A DNA stretch of 64,000 nt from Gemmatimonadota bacterium (GTDB lineage Bacteria > JAAXHH01). The position numbers and the translations under genes are program-made. Shown piece by piece: positions 17,551 to 26,974 of the stretch. Numbering within the stretch: position 1 is the stretch's first letter; each line of letters begins with the position of its first letter. The notes beneath the pieces were generated by a model. The model was not told the DNA's origin, did not search any database, and worked only from the letters and a program-made list of their open reading frames with translations. The stretch covers positions 57,543 through 121,542 of the forward strand of contig VXRC01000017.1 of assembly GCA_009838645.1 (NCBI GenBank), read 5' to 3'.

Positions 17551-19129
17551 AGTGCGCCTCGAGACATTCCCGGGCCTTGATCCGGTCGTCGAACTCGATC
17601 TGCGTATCGCCCACGACCTGGTAGACCGTGTCTCCCCTTCCGGCGATCAAAACGGTGTCGCCTTCGCCGGCTTCGCGCAGGGCCTTGTGAATCGCTTCGC
17701 CACGGTCCTGTACGATATGGGAGCGGACGTTGGGCAGGAGACCCGGCTCGATATCCCGTATGATCCGGTCGGGCGGTTCCGTTCTGGGATTGTCGGTCGT
17801 CACGATGACGACGTCGGCGTGCGTGGACGCCGCCCGGCCCATGAGGGGCCGCTTGCCCGGGTCCCGGTCCCCGCCGCAGCCGAACACGACGGTCAGGTTT
17901 CCCCGCGTCCATTCCCGGCAGGCCGAGAGCACGGCGCCGAGCGCATCGGGCGTATGGGCGAAATCCACGAGCACGTTGAACGGCTGTCCGGCGTCGACGC
18001 GCTCCAGCCGGCCGGGTACCCTGATCCCGGATACGGCCCGGTTCATCAGCGCGCCGTCGATGCCGAACTCCAGCCCCACGGAAATCGCCGCCAGGGCATT
18101 GTACGCGTTGAACCGGCCCATGAGCGGCAGCGTCACATTGAACGGCGGATCGGAACGAACCTGCACCGCAAGGGTGGTCCGGTCCGCGTGGTAGCCGATC
18201 GGACCCGCCCTGTGGACGTCCGCTCTCTTGTCCAATCCATAGGAAATGACGCGCGCGCGCGAGGCGTTCCTGAAATGCACGAAGGCCGGATCATCCAAGT
18301 TGAGGACGGCGGTGCCCTCCTCGTCGAGCAGTTCGGAGAAAAGCAGCGTCTTGGCTTCCCTGTATGCGTCGAAGGTCTTGTGGTCGTCCAGGTGTTCCCG
18401 GGACAGATTGGTATAGACACCCGTGGTGAACCGCAGACCGAACAGTCGCTGCCAGGCCAGGCTGTGGGAAGAAACTTCCATGACGACGCATTCGCCACCC
18501 CGGTCCCGGATTTTCCTCAAGGTGCGGTGGAGTTCCATCGGGTAGGGCGTGGTGTGACTCAGCTTCCAGTCGAGCACCTCGCCCAAGTACCGGCTGCCCA
18601 GCGTGCCGATTCCGCCCACCGACCGGCCGCACTCCCGGAGGATGGCCTCGACCAGCAGCGACACCGTCGTCTTGCCGTTGGTCCCCGTGACGCCGACCAG
18701 GCAAAGGTCGTCCGCCGGCCGGCCGTAATACGCGGCCGCCATCAGACCGTATGCCCTGGAGGTGTCCGGAACGATTACCGTGGTCGCGTCATCGAGGCGT
18801 TCGTCGTTTTCCTGAACCACCACCGAGGCACCCCGTGCCACCGCGTCGCGGACGTACCGGTGGCCGTCGCGGCCCGACGGCTCGCGTAGCGCGACGAAGA
18901 CGTCGCCGGGCTTAACGGACCTCGAATCATGGACGATCCCGCCGAACTCCCGGTCGGCCTGGCCGGTACCGTCGGCTCGGTCCGGCTGGCCGATCACCTC
19001 TTTACGAGGCAGTGCGTCCAGTAATCTGGAAAGCTGTATCAACGCCTTGACCCTCAGTGCCGTCGTACGCTCGGGGCGAGTGATGGGACGGCTAGTTGTA
19101 TGGGCCGCATTCGATGATGCATCGTTCAC
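17543..19129 (-). CDS. murE: UDP-MurNAc-dipeptide--diamino-acid ligase MurE
   Basis: Mur ligase adding the third residue of the stem peptide, 528 residues from the first ATG. Seen: DSRSVKPGDVFVAL, ATP site GTNGKTT (149-155), SHTTPYP, YTNLSREHLDDHKTFDAYREAK with the Lys normally carbamylated (260), FAHTPDAL, FGCGGDRDPGKRPLMG and DNPR (446-449), the meso-diaminopimelate selectivity motif. The later GKGHE motif, whose Glu also contacts diaminopimelate in known MurE structures, is replaced by GRGDT (497-501). The ATG start overlaps ftsI by 38 bases and gives a 30-residue extension; a TTG at 19042 (giving LIQLSRLLDAL as N-terminus, 499 residues) aligns better with the family. Confidence 0.93.
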   Translation of the reverse strand: MNDASSNAAHTTSRPITRPERTTALRVKALIQLSRLLDALPRKEVIGQPDRADGTGQADREFGGIVHDSRSVKPGDVFVALREPSGRDGHRYVRDAVARGASVVVQENDERLDDATTVIVPDTSRAYGLMAAAYYGRPADDLCLVGVTGTNGKTTVSLLVEAILRECGRSVGGIGTLGSRYLGEVLDWKLSHTTPYPMELHRTLRKIRDRGGECVVMEVSSHSLAWQRLFGLRFTTGVYTNLSREHLDDHKTFDAYREAKTLLFSELLDEEGTAVLNLDDPAFVHFRNASRARVISYGLDKRADVHRAGPIGYHADRTTLAVQVRSDPPFNVTLPLMGRFNAYNALAAISVGLEFGIDGALMNRAVSGIRVPGRLERVDAGQPFNVLVDFAHTPDALGAVLSACREWTRGNLTVVFGCGGDRDPGKRPLMGRAASTHADVVIVTTDNPRTEPPDRIIRDIEPGLLPNVRSHIVQDRGEAIHKALREAGEGDTVLIAGRGDTVYQVVGDTQIEFDDRIKARECLEAHYG

Positions 19130-21170
19130 CGGAATAGACCCCGCGGCCCGGTGCCGGAATCTGGCGACGGACGTAGCCCGTGCCGATTATGGTTGCTTCG
19201 ATGCCGATTTCAGCCAGGGTTTTGACGGCTTCTCGTACGCTCATGCCGATCACGGACGGCAACGCGACCCGGGCCCGCTCCGGCCCTGTGAGGGCACCGG
19301 GACGCTCGATTTCCCAGCGGTCGTCGAGCGGCAGCAGGTCCCGGGGCATCCGTCCTCTGACGCCCGGGTGGGACCAGTCGGATACTTCGGATTCACGGTC
19401 CGAAGCGGTATTCGGTTCGATGGAGGCCAGGTGCAGCGGAAGGCCGTCGTCGGATTCGGGTATCGACTCCACCGGGCCGTCCGGCATATGGACGAGACGG
19501 CGAACGATCTTATTGAAGACGGGCGCGGCTACCGATCCACCGTAGAAACCGCGCTTCTTCGGTTCGTCGATCATGACCAGTACGACGATTTCCGGATCCG
19601 ATGCGGGAAACATGCCGACGAAAGACGACCGGTAGTTCCGGGTGTATCCCCTGCCGTCCTCACGCGCCTTCCAGGCCGTGCCGGTCTTCCCGGCGACCTT
19701 GAATCCGGGAACCGCGGCCATCGTCCCCGTGCCACGGTCCACCACCCCGGTAAATACGTCCAACAGGATTTCGGCGGTCTGCGGCTTCATCACTCTGCGA
19801 ACGACGGATTTCGGAACGGGCACGACCGTACCGTCGTTTCGCGTGATGGATCTGATGATCCGTGGTTGCAGGAGTTGCCCCCCGTTGGCCACCGCGCAAT
19901 AGGCGGCCGCCAGTTGCACCCCGGTTACGGAAACCCCATAGCCGATGGACATGGTGGGCAGCGTCGACCTGGACCACCTGGCCGGTTTGTGCAGGATCCC
20001 ATTGACCTCGCCCGGCAGTGCGACGCCCGTCTTCATGCCGAAACCGAATGACCGGGTGTATTCATAAAAAGTCTTCTCGCCGAGCTCCAGGGCGATTTTC
20101 ACGGTACCGACGTTACTGGAATGCTCGAAGACCTCCCGCACGGACAACTCATTGAAAACGTCGTGGTCCGAAATCGTCTGGGTTCCTAATTGGATCCGCC
20201 CTCCGCTCGTATCGATTCGGTCTTCGAGCGAGAATGCGCCGGTCTCCAGGGCCGCGGTCGCGGCGACGATCTTGAACGTCGAACCGGGTTCGTAGGAGTC
20301 TACGACGGGCCTGATCTTCTGGGCTTCGAATGGGAATCGGCCTGGCGTGTTGGGGTCGAAATCCGGTGAACTGGCCATGGCCAGTATGTCGCCGTTCCCC
20401 GGATCCATCATGATGACCATGCCGCCAAGCGCCTCGTGCCATGCAATCGCCTCTTCAAGCACCTTTTCCGCGGCGACCTGGGCTGCTATATCGATCGTCA
20501 GGACGACATCCGCGCCATTCTCCGCCGACTTCCGGTAGTCATCCAGCCACGTGTAGGCCCGCCGCTGGGCATCGATCTGGACTACGCTGTAACCTTCTTT
20601 ACCGGACAGCAGCCGGTTGTGTTCCATTTCGAATCCGGCCTGTCCGGCACCATCGACGCTGAATCCCAGCACCTGGCCTGCGGCGGTCCGGTAAGGATAG
20701 ACCCGCCTCGCTTCCTTTTCCGTGCGGATATAGGGTTCGAAACGGGGGTATGTGGACAGCCCCCTGATCCGTTCGCTGGTCTCCGGATTCACCCACCGTA
20801 CCAGGTACCGGAAGTCGGTGGATCCGGAAATCCGGTCCACGATATGCCGGGGATCTTCGCCGGTGATCTGGGAGAGTTGTACGGCCAGGTTGCCGACGTC
20901 GGCGCTACTGAACCGGTCCCAGTCGAGATCCTGGATGCCGAAGGAGTCGAACTCGACGCTCAGCGCCAGCGTGTTCCCGTTTCGATCGTAGATACGGCCC
21001 CGGCGGGGATCGATGGTGACGACTCTGTGCTGCTGGTCACGCGCTCGCTGCCTGTAGGTCTCGCCGTCGCGAATCTGTATCAGGGCGATTCGATATCCAA
21101 GACCTGCACACAGCAACATACCGACCGCGAAGAGGAGGGTCAGTCTGCGCAGACAGGATTTCGCGACCAT
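19092..21170 (-). CDS. ftsI: Division-specific penicillin-binding protein FtsI (PBP3) with PASTA domain
   Basis: Class B PBP that cross-links septal peptidoglycan with FtsW, 692 residues. Membrane anchor about residues 10-30, pedestal domain (RRGRIYDRNGNTLAL near 57-70), transpeptidase with STFK (297-300), SSN (351-353) and KTGT (494-497), and a C-terminal PASTA domain (VALPSVIGMSVREAVKTLAE..., last 65 residues). PASTA on a Gram-negative-like FtsI is found in several FCB and other phyla. Follows ftsL by 12 bases. Confidence 0.96.
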   Translation of the reverse strand: MVAKSCLRRLTLLFAVGMLLCAGLGYRIALIQIRDGETYRQRARDQQHRVVTIDPRRGRIYDRNGNTLALSVEFDSFGIQDLDWDRFSSADVGNLAVQLSQITGEDPRHIVDRISGSTDFRYLVRWVNPETSERIRGLSTYPRFEPYIRTEKEARRVYPYRTAAGQVLGFSVDGAGQAGFEMEHNRLLSGKEGYSVVQIDAQRRAYTWLDDYRKSAENGADVVLTIDIAAQVAAEKVLEEAIAWHEALGGMVIMMDPGNGDILAMASSPDFDPNTPGRFPFEAQKIRPVVDSYEPGSTFKIVAATAALETGAFSLEDRIDTSGGRIQLGTQTISDHDVFNELSVREVFEHSSNVGTVKIALELGEKTFYEYTRSFGFGMKTGVALPGEVNGILHKPARWSRSTLPTMSIGYGVSVTGVQLAAAYCAVANGGQLLQPRIIRSITRNDGTVVPVPKSVVRRVMKPQTAEILLDVFTGVVDRGTGTMAAVPGFKVAGKTGTAWKAREDGRGYTRNYRSSFVGMFPASDPEIVVLVMIDEPKKRGFYGGSVAAPVFNKIVRRLVHMPDGPVESIPESDDGLPLHLASIEPNTASDRESEVSDWSHPGVRGRMPRDLLPLDDRWEIERPGALTGPERARVALPSVIGMSVREAVKTLAEIGIEATIIGTGYVRRQIPAPGRGVYSGERCIIECGPYN

Positions 21171-21182
21171 ATCGGGTGTTCC

Positions 21183-21605
21183 TCATCGGGAATCCACTCG
21201 AGCCGTTCGGAACGAGGCGAGGATCAATGCGTCTTCCGCCGGTTTTCCAGCAATCGCCCTTACATCGGGCTCGGTGCCGGCCAATGCCACGGCCGTGTCC
21301 ACCGCGTCCATGACCACGACCTGTCCGACCGCCGCGTGTTCCAGTTCGAAACGATGCATGGCCACGGTTTCGTTCCGGAGCTGTTCCGCGAGCCGAACGA
21401 TCCGCACGTGCAGGTAGGCGCTTTTCTTTTCCATCGCCTCCTTCCGGTGCTCCAGTTGAAGGATCTCCTGCTTCAGTGTCCTGGTTTCCACCTGGTGCCA
21501 GATGTAGAACATGCTCAACGACGTGACGAGCGCGATCATACCGATCCAGCTGAACAACTGTCCCATGTACGGATGGTCGCTGCAGAATCTGAAAGCGGAT
21601 TTCAT
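21183..21605 (-). CDS. ftsL: FtsL-like divisome protein
   Basis: Small bitopic protein of 140 residues in the ftsL position between rsmH and ftsI. A membrane helix (about residues 17-36, FSWIGMIALVTSLSMFYIW) is followed by a coiled coil (about 38-85, RTLKQEILQLEHRKEAMEKK...). The remaining C-terminal 50 residues are not recognisable and somewhat longer than usual for FtsL. GGAGAGG precedes the ATG by 5-6 bases. Sequence identity in this family is very low, so position and topology carry the call. Confidence 0.78.
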   Translation of the reverse strand: MKSAFRFCSDHPYMGQLFSWIGMIALVTSLSMFYIWHQVETRTLKQEILQLEHRKEAMEKKSAYLHVRIVRLAEQLRNETVAMHRFELEHAAVGQVVVMDAVDTAVALAGTEPDVRAIAGKPAEDALILASFRTARVDSR

Positions 21606-21640
21606 GTCGGCCTCTCCGGTCGTAATAGGTGGTGCGGATT

Positions 21641-22603
21641 TCAGCGTGCGGCGTGATCGTCGGGCAAGCGCTCAATCATACGAAACCTGGCGCTTCGGGC
21701 CCGCGGGTTCGTCGCGACCTCTTCCCGTAAGGCCACGACGGCCCGCCTGGTGTGCAGCACGGCGACGCGCTCGTGCCGGCACACGCATTGCGGAAGGCCC
21801 GGCGGGCAAATGCAATCCGAAGCCCAGGTTTCGAACGTACGCTTGACTATGCGGTCTTCTAACGAATGATAGGATATGACTCCGAAACGACCCTGGCCGC
21901 TCAACAGCGGCAGCAGGTTGTCCAATGCCGTTCTCAATCTGTCCAGCTCCTGGTTCACGGCGATTCGCAGTGCCTGGAACACCCGGGCGCAGGACTTGAC
22001 CGCCCATCTGCGGCGGACCGCCGACCTGATCGTATCGGCCAGCCCGGTGGTGGAGGTCAGCGGTGACTTCGCGCGGTTCCTGACAATCGCGTTCGCGACG
22101 CTGCGGGCCTGCCGTTCCTCGCCGTACTCCCCGAGGATCCGTTCGATATCGTCCCGGGAACCCCCGTTGACGATATCGGCTGCCGTCAGCGCCCCGCCCC
22201 GGTCCATGCGCATATCGAGCGGACCGTCAGACTGGAAGGAGAAACCGCGGCCGGGCGTATCGATCTGGTACGATGACACGCCCAGGTCCAGAAACAGTCC
22301 GTCCACCCGCGGGATGCGTTCCGCTTCCAGCACGGACGCCAGTTCTGTAAAGTCACGATGCATGATATCCACGCGAGGGGTTCCGCCGCCCGCAAGCCTG
22401 GCACTGGACACGCGGACCGCTTCAAGGTCCTTGTCCAGCCCGATCAGCCGACCGGAGTCATCAAGCCTGTCCATGATTGCGCGGGCGTGTCCGCCTCCTC
22501 CTATGGTTCCGTCCACGTAGGTGCCCGAACTGTTCCAGACGATCATATCGGCTATTTCCCCGGCAAGAACGGGAACATGGATGTATGAATCTGCCAGACC
22601 CAT
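21641..22603 (-). CDS. rsmH: 16S rRNA (cytosine(1402)-N(4))-methyltransferase RsmH
   Basis: SAM-dependent methyltransferase (MraW) acting on C1402 of 16S rRNA, 320 residues. Motifs: HVPVLAGEIADMI, VDGTIGGGGHARAIM (SAM site), GLDKDLEAV, GLFLDLGVSSYQID, GFSFQSDGPLDMRMD, and near the end VISYHSLEDRIVKRTFE and the Cys/Pro-rich CICPPGLPQCVC with RSARFRMIER. Second gene of the dcw operon. Its leader between mraZ and the ATG is a tandem duplication. Confidence 0.97.
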   Translation of the reverse strand: MGLADSYIHVPVLAGEIADMIVWNSSGTYVDGTIGGGGHARAIMDRLDDSGRLIGLDKDLEAVRVSSARLAGGGTPRVDIMHRDFTELASVLEAERIPRVDGLFLDLGVSSYQIDTPGRGFSFQSDGPLDMRMDRGGALTAADIVNGGSRDDIERILGEYGEERQARSVANAIVRNRAKSPLTSTTGLADTIRSAVRRRWAVKSCARVFQALRIAVNQELDRLRTALDNLLPLLSGQGRFGVISYHSLEDRIVKRTFETWASDCICPPGLPQCVCRHERVAVLHTRRAVVALREEVATNPRARSARFRMIERLPDDHAAR

Positions 22604-22637
22604 GTTTATTCCGCTGCTGCGTTTATTCCGCTGCTGT
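22604..22637 (-). repeat. 17-bp tandem duplication forming the rsmH leader
   Basis: Plus-strand gtttattccgctgctgc followed directly by gtttattccgctgctgt, one mismatch. It abuts the rsmH ATG, so its ribosome-binding region (GCGGAATAAAC before ATG) is present twice. Confidence 0.92.
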
Positions 22638-22659
22638 ATTTGCCCATGGGTGGAATTGA

Positions 22660-23100
22660 TCAGACGAACAGGGATTCCGCGATTTCTTCGTAAGTGTGTC
22701 CCGATTCGTCCATCACTTTCTTGTATTCCTTGGGACTCCAGACTTCAAAGTGGTCGAGCGTACCGACGATCAGCACTTCGGATTCGATGCCGGCGCGTTC
22801 GATCAGTTGCCGGGGAAGCGCGATGCGCCCCTGCTTGTCCATGGAAACCGCCACGGCCTCCGACGAAAGCATCCTGATGAAGATCCGCGTGTTCTGCCTC
22901 GTGACGGGCAGTTCGCGCAATCGGGTGTCGATCTGTTCCCACTCGTCGATCGGATATACGAAAAGGCATCCGTCGAGTCCCCGCGTGATGATCAGCGTGT
23001 CGTCCTCGTCGGTCCGGATGTGCTTACGGAACTTCACCGGGACATTCACTCGTCCTTTGTGATCCACGGTGTGCGTGTATGATCCCAGGAAGTTGACCAT
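22660..23100 (-). CDS. mraZ: Transcriptional regulator MraZ
   Basis: First gene of the dcw cluster, 146 residues. Two AbrB/SpoVT-like half-domains are visible, each with the conserved core: DHKGRVNVPVKFRKHI near residue 14 and DKQGRIALPRQLIERAGI near 88. MraZ forms a ring that binds direct repeats in its own promoter; exactly such repeats lie upstream at 23198-23222. AAGGAGATGA precedes the ATG. Normal family length. Confidence 0.97.
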   Translation of the reverse strand: MVNFLGSYTHTVDHKGRVNVPVKFRKHIRTDEDDTLIITRGLDGCLFVYPIDEWEQIDTRLRELPVTRQNTRIFIRMLSSEAVAVSMDKQGRIALPRQLIERAGIESEVLIVGTLDHFEVWSPKEYKKVMDESGHTYEEIAESLFV

Positions 23101-23197
23101 CCGTCATCTCCTTGAAATACAAAGGAGTAAACACCCTAACGTGAGGTGATCGTTGAAGAATACTATACAAGTGTTTGGCAGTTAGGATGTTCGGTGA

Positions 23198-23222
23198 CCC
23201 ACTTTGTCCCACTTTTACCCAC
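23198..23222 (-). promoter_or_regulatory. MraZ operator: three GTGGG direct repeats at 10-bp pitch
   Basis: On the minus strand GTGGG occurs at 23222-23218, 23212-23208 and 23202-23198, each separated by 5 bases. This matches the known MraZ box (TGGGN repeats with 5-base spacers). It starts within a few bases of the -10 element, so binding would block initiation: classical autoregulation of the dcw operon. Confidence 0.9.
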
Positions 23223-23223
23223 T

Positions 23224-23252
23224 ATACTACATTGTGCCCCCCATATTGTCAA
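23224..23252 (-). promoter_or_regulatory. Sigma70-type promoter of the dcw operon
   Basis: Minus strand: perfect -35 TTGACA (23252-23247), 17-base spacer, -10 TAGTAT (23229-23224; an overlapping TATAGT follows). The MraZ operator lies immediately downstream. Confidence 0.8.
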
Positions 23253-23532
23253 AATAAAAATTGGACTTACATCGATTTTCTTTACCTTTGGATAAGGAAA
23301 ACTTCGTAACTCCAAGTGCTCAAAAGACTATATATACGTTGATACACATCAAACGTTGACACCATATGTCACGGGATGCCTGCGAGATGACACTATATGG
23401 CGCCGTAAACGCGGAAAGACCGTAGCGACGCGGATTTCCCGGCCGTTGCGCGGGTTACGCAAACTTTTACGTCGAAAAAAAAATGAAAAACCGGAGGGGC
23501 TTACTGAATCGGTGCGTCGTACGGCAGGTGGG

Positions 23533-24351
23533 CTACTTGCCGTCCCGGAGTTCCCTCGACCGCTGGGTGGCGGTTTCGACCGCGCTGATCAACATGCTGC
23601 GCAAGCCGCGGATTTCCAGGTCGTGGACCGCCGCGATGGTGGTGCCGCCCGGCGTCAGGACCTGGTCGCGCAGCACCGCGGGATGCTTGCCGGTCTCCTG
23701 GATCAGCCGCGCGGCGCCGAGTACGGTCTGGGCGGCGAGGTCCAGGGCGACGTCCCTGGGCAGGCCCATTTTCACGCCGCCGTCGGACAGCGCTTCGATG
23801 ACCATATATATGTAGGCGGGACCGCTGCCGCTGAGTCCGGTTACGGCGTCCAGCAGATGTTCGTTCACGAACACGACCCGTCCCACGGCCTGGAAGATCC
23901 GGGCGGCCATCTGCTTGTGTTCTTCGCCGGCGTACCTGCCCGGTGAAATGGCGGCGGCCCCTTCGTCCACCAGCGAGGCGATGTTCGGCATCACGCGCAC
24001 GACGGGATTCTCCGTGCGTATCATTTCGGTGATCCCGGCAGTCGTCACCCCCGCGGCGATCGTGATCAGCAGCTGGTCGAGACGCAGAAGGTCGCGCACC
24101 TGGTCCGCCACGCGCTCGATGGCCTGCGGCTTGAGGCAGATCATGACGATATCCGCTTCGCGCACCGCTTCCCGGTTGTCGGTGGTCCACCGTACTTCCC
24201 ACTGATCCGCCAGGTCCTTCAGATAGTCGGACCGCAGACCGGTAATCACGATCTGGTCCGGGGGAACGAGATTCGCTCTGCGTATGCCGCCGAGCAGGCA
24301 GGACCCCATGTTTCCTGTTCCGAGTATCATGAGGCGGTGGTTATTGAGCAT
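23533..24351 (-). CDS. proC: Pyrroline-5-carboxylate reductase
   Basis: NAD(P)H-dependent last step of proline synthesis, 272 residues. Rossmann motif MILGTGNMGSCLLGGI at the N-terminus, ADIVMICLKPQ near 67, VRVMPNIASLVDEGAAAI near 115 and the P5CR signature (QTVLGAARLIQETGKHPAVLRDQVLTPGGTTIAAVHDLE, about 210-248). Last gene of rpmE-prfA-prmC-proC; 29 bases after prmC. Confidence 0.96.
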   Translation of the reverse strand: MLNNHRLMILGTGNMGSCLLGGIRRANLVPPDQIVITGLRSDYLKDLADQWEVRWTTDNREAVREADIVMICLKPQAIERVADQVRDLLRLDQLLITIAAGVTTAGITEMIRTENPVVRVMPNIASLVDEGAAAISPGRYAGEEHKQMAARIFQAVGRVVFVNEHLLDAVTGLSGSGPAYIYMVIEALSDGGVKMGLPRDVALDLAAQTVLGAARLIQETGKHPAVLRDQVLTPGGTTIAAVHDLEIRGLRSMLISAVETATQRSRELRDGK

Positions 24352-24380
24352 TTTGCACCTTCCGGTCGGTGATGCCAGGG

Positions 24381-25313
24381 TTATCCGACGTATATGGCGG
24401 ACACGATGCGGTCCAGGCCGTTGTAATCCTTCACGATCTCCACGTTTCCATAGGCGCGGCGTTCCGCCATCATGCGGGCCACCGCGGCGGACTGCCCCGC
24501 GCCGATCTCAAGGGCGATCATCCCGCCCGCGTTCAGGTACCCCGGGGCCTGCTCGATGAGTTCGCGATGGTAATCCAGTCCGCCTTCGCCGCCGTGAAGC
24601 GCCAGCCGGGGTTCGTACGCGCGAACCTCCTCCGGCAGGCCGTCCATTTCCCGGGAAGCGACGTAGGGCGGGTTGGCCACGATCAGGTCCAGGGCGTGCG
24701 GCCCGTGCGCATCGAAAGGCGCGAGCAGCGAACCCTGCATAAAGGTGATCCGGCCGTGACGGTCCCCCAGGAGATTGCCGGCATTCCTGCGCGCGACCTC
24801 AAGGGCCCCCGCAGAAACATCCGTAGCGTATCCCTGTGCGAACGGGCATTCCAGGGCGAGCGTGACCGCCAGGACGCCCGAGCCCGTGCCGATGTCCGCG
24901 AATCGCACGGCCGGACTCCCGGTCCGCGCGCGGTGCACCCCATCCAGGCAGGGACGCACGTGGTCGACGAGCCGTTCGGTCTCGGGCCGGGGGATCAGCA
25001 CGGCGGGCGAAACCTCGAACCCGCGACCGTAGAATTCCGTACGACCCGTAAGATACTGGACCGGCTCGCCGCGCATTCTCCGGCCGACCAGCGCCGATAA
25101 CCGCGAAGTTTCCAGTGGGTCGAGCCGCCGGTCGTGATCCAGGTACAGCTCGAGTCGGCTCGACGCGCATACCTCGCCGAGCAGCAGTTCCGATTCGACA
25201 CGGCTGACGTGACCCGCCGGGCTGACGTGACCCGGCCGGCCGTCCAGCTTCCGGGCCGCCCAGTCAACCGCCTGGAGCACGGTCGTCGCGGTGGGACATT
25301 CGAATTCGTTCAT
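24381..25313 (-). CDS. prmC: Release factor glutamine methyltransferase PrmC/HemK
   Basis: Methylates the GGQ glutamine of release factors such as PrfA, encoded immediately upstream; 310 residues. N-terminal helical substrate domain, then YLTGRTEFYGRGFEVSPAVLIPRPETE, SAM site FADIGTGSGVLAVTLAL (about 138) and the catalytic NPPY (VANPPYVASREM, about 190). A small in-frame duplication near residues 28-40 (GHVSPAGHVS, 18-base period, 25202-25234) lies in the N-terminal domain. Confidence 0.96.
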   Translation of the reverse strand: MNEFECPTATTVLQAVDWAARKLDGRPGHVSPAGHVSRVESELLLGEVCASSRLELYLDHDRRLDPLETSRLSALVGRRMRGEPVQYLTGRTEFYGRGFEVSPAVLIPRPETERLVDHVRPCLDGVHRARTGSPAVRFADIGTGSGVLAVTLALECPFAQGYATDVSAGALEVARRNAGNLLGDRHGRITFMQGSLLAPFDAHGPHALDLIVANPPYVASREMDGLPEEVRAYEPRLALHGGEGGLDYHRELIEQAPGYLNAGGMIALEIGAGQSAAVARMMAERRAYGNVEIVKDYNGLDRIVSAIYVG

Positions 25314-25335
25314 GGTTCACATCCGGTGGCCTGCG

Positions 25336-26418
<1,083 letters not shown>

Positions 26419-26513
26419 GGAGGCATGGAATAGGAAAGGGGAGCGGCGCAACCGAAGGTCGAGGCAAGCGTGGCCATCGCGCCTGGAAGGGACCGGCGAC
26501 TTCGGCCTGAGGA

Positions 26514-26717
26514 TTACTCGTTTATTCCGTACTTCCTGTTGAAGCGTTCCACGCGGCCCGCACTGTCGACCATCTTCTGCTTCCCGGTATAGAAGGGATG
26601 GCACGCCGAACAGATCTCCACGTGGATCGTGTCGATCGTCGATCGTGTCTGGAATGTATTGCCACAGGCGCAGGATACCGTGATTTCTTTGTATTCCGGG
26701 TGAATACCGCTCTTCAT
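26514..26717 (-). CDS. rpmE: 50S ribosomal protein L31, zinc-binding (C+) form
   Basis: 67-residue L31 with the four zinc ligands (CAC near residue 16 and CSAC near 36), hence the Zn-containing paralogue. Ends with [18 protein letters not shown] lies 9 bases before the ATG and a strong promoter is 75-100 bases upstream. First gene of an operon with prfA. Confidence 0.97.
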   Translation of the reverse strand: MKSGIHPEYKEITVSCACGNTFQTRSTIDTIHVEICSACHPFYTGKQKMVDSAGRVERFNRKYGINE

Positions 26718-26790
26718 CGGGCTTACTCCTTGAGGTCATCGCTATGAAAACAGCACGGCCGGTCCGCTTGTCGGTCGAAGCGCGCAGGCA

Positions 26791-26819
26791 ATAATAGGCG
26801 AAGCGGCAAGGACTGTCAA
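26791..26819 (-). promoter_or_regulatory. Strong sigma70-type promoter of rpmE-prfA-prmC-proC
   Basis: Minus strand: TTGACA (26819-26814), 17-base spacer, TATTAT (26796-26791). Near consensus. Confidence 0.82.
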
Positions 26820-26861
26820 GCATCTTTTGCCCCCCTGCCGGCCGGCCTCAGGACAAAGGAG

Positions 26862-26890
26862 TTGCCGACGATTGGCCGGTCCTTTATATT
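26862..26890 (+). promoter_or_regulatory. Probable promoter of the ppiD-like gene
   Basis: Plus strand: TTGCCG (26862-26867), 17-base spacer, TATATT (26885-26890), about 85 bases before the chosen start. Divergent from the rpmE promoter 43 bases away. Confidence 0.6.
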
Positions 26891-26974
26891 GACGTGTCTT
26901 TTCAACATCGTCCGGAAACATGCGGTCGGCCTGGCTGGCTCAGACGCCGCAAGTCCGTAAGGAGCACTGGCAAG

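Larger units (their letters stand above)
23101..23532 (-). other. Regulatory intergenic region upstream of mraZ
   Basis: A 432-base AT-richer gap between proC and mraZ. It carries the dcw promoter, the MraZ operator, an inverted repeat at 23336-23356 (ACGTTGAT/ATCAAACGT around ACAC), a repeated TGACAC(C/T)ATATG at 23357-23368 and 23388-23399, and, just after proC, a weak 4-bp stem with a long minus-strand T-run (23476-23494) that might terminate proC transcription. No ORF in it is credible. Confidence 0.7.

Noticed and set aside
23476..23514. Strong intrinsic terminator after proC
   Set aside because: There is a long T-run on the minus strand, but only a 4-bp stem; kept merely as a weak possibility.
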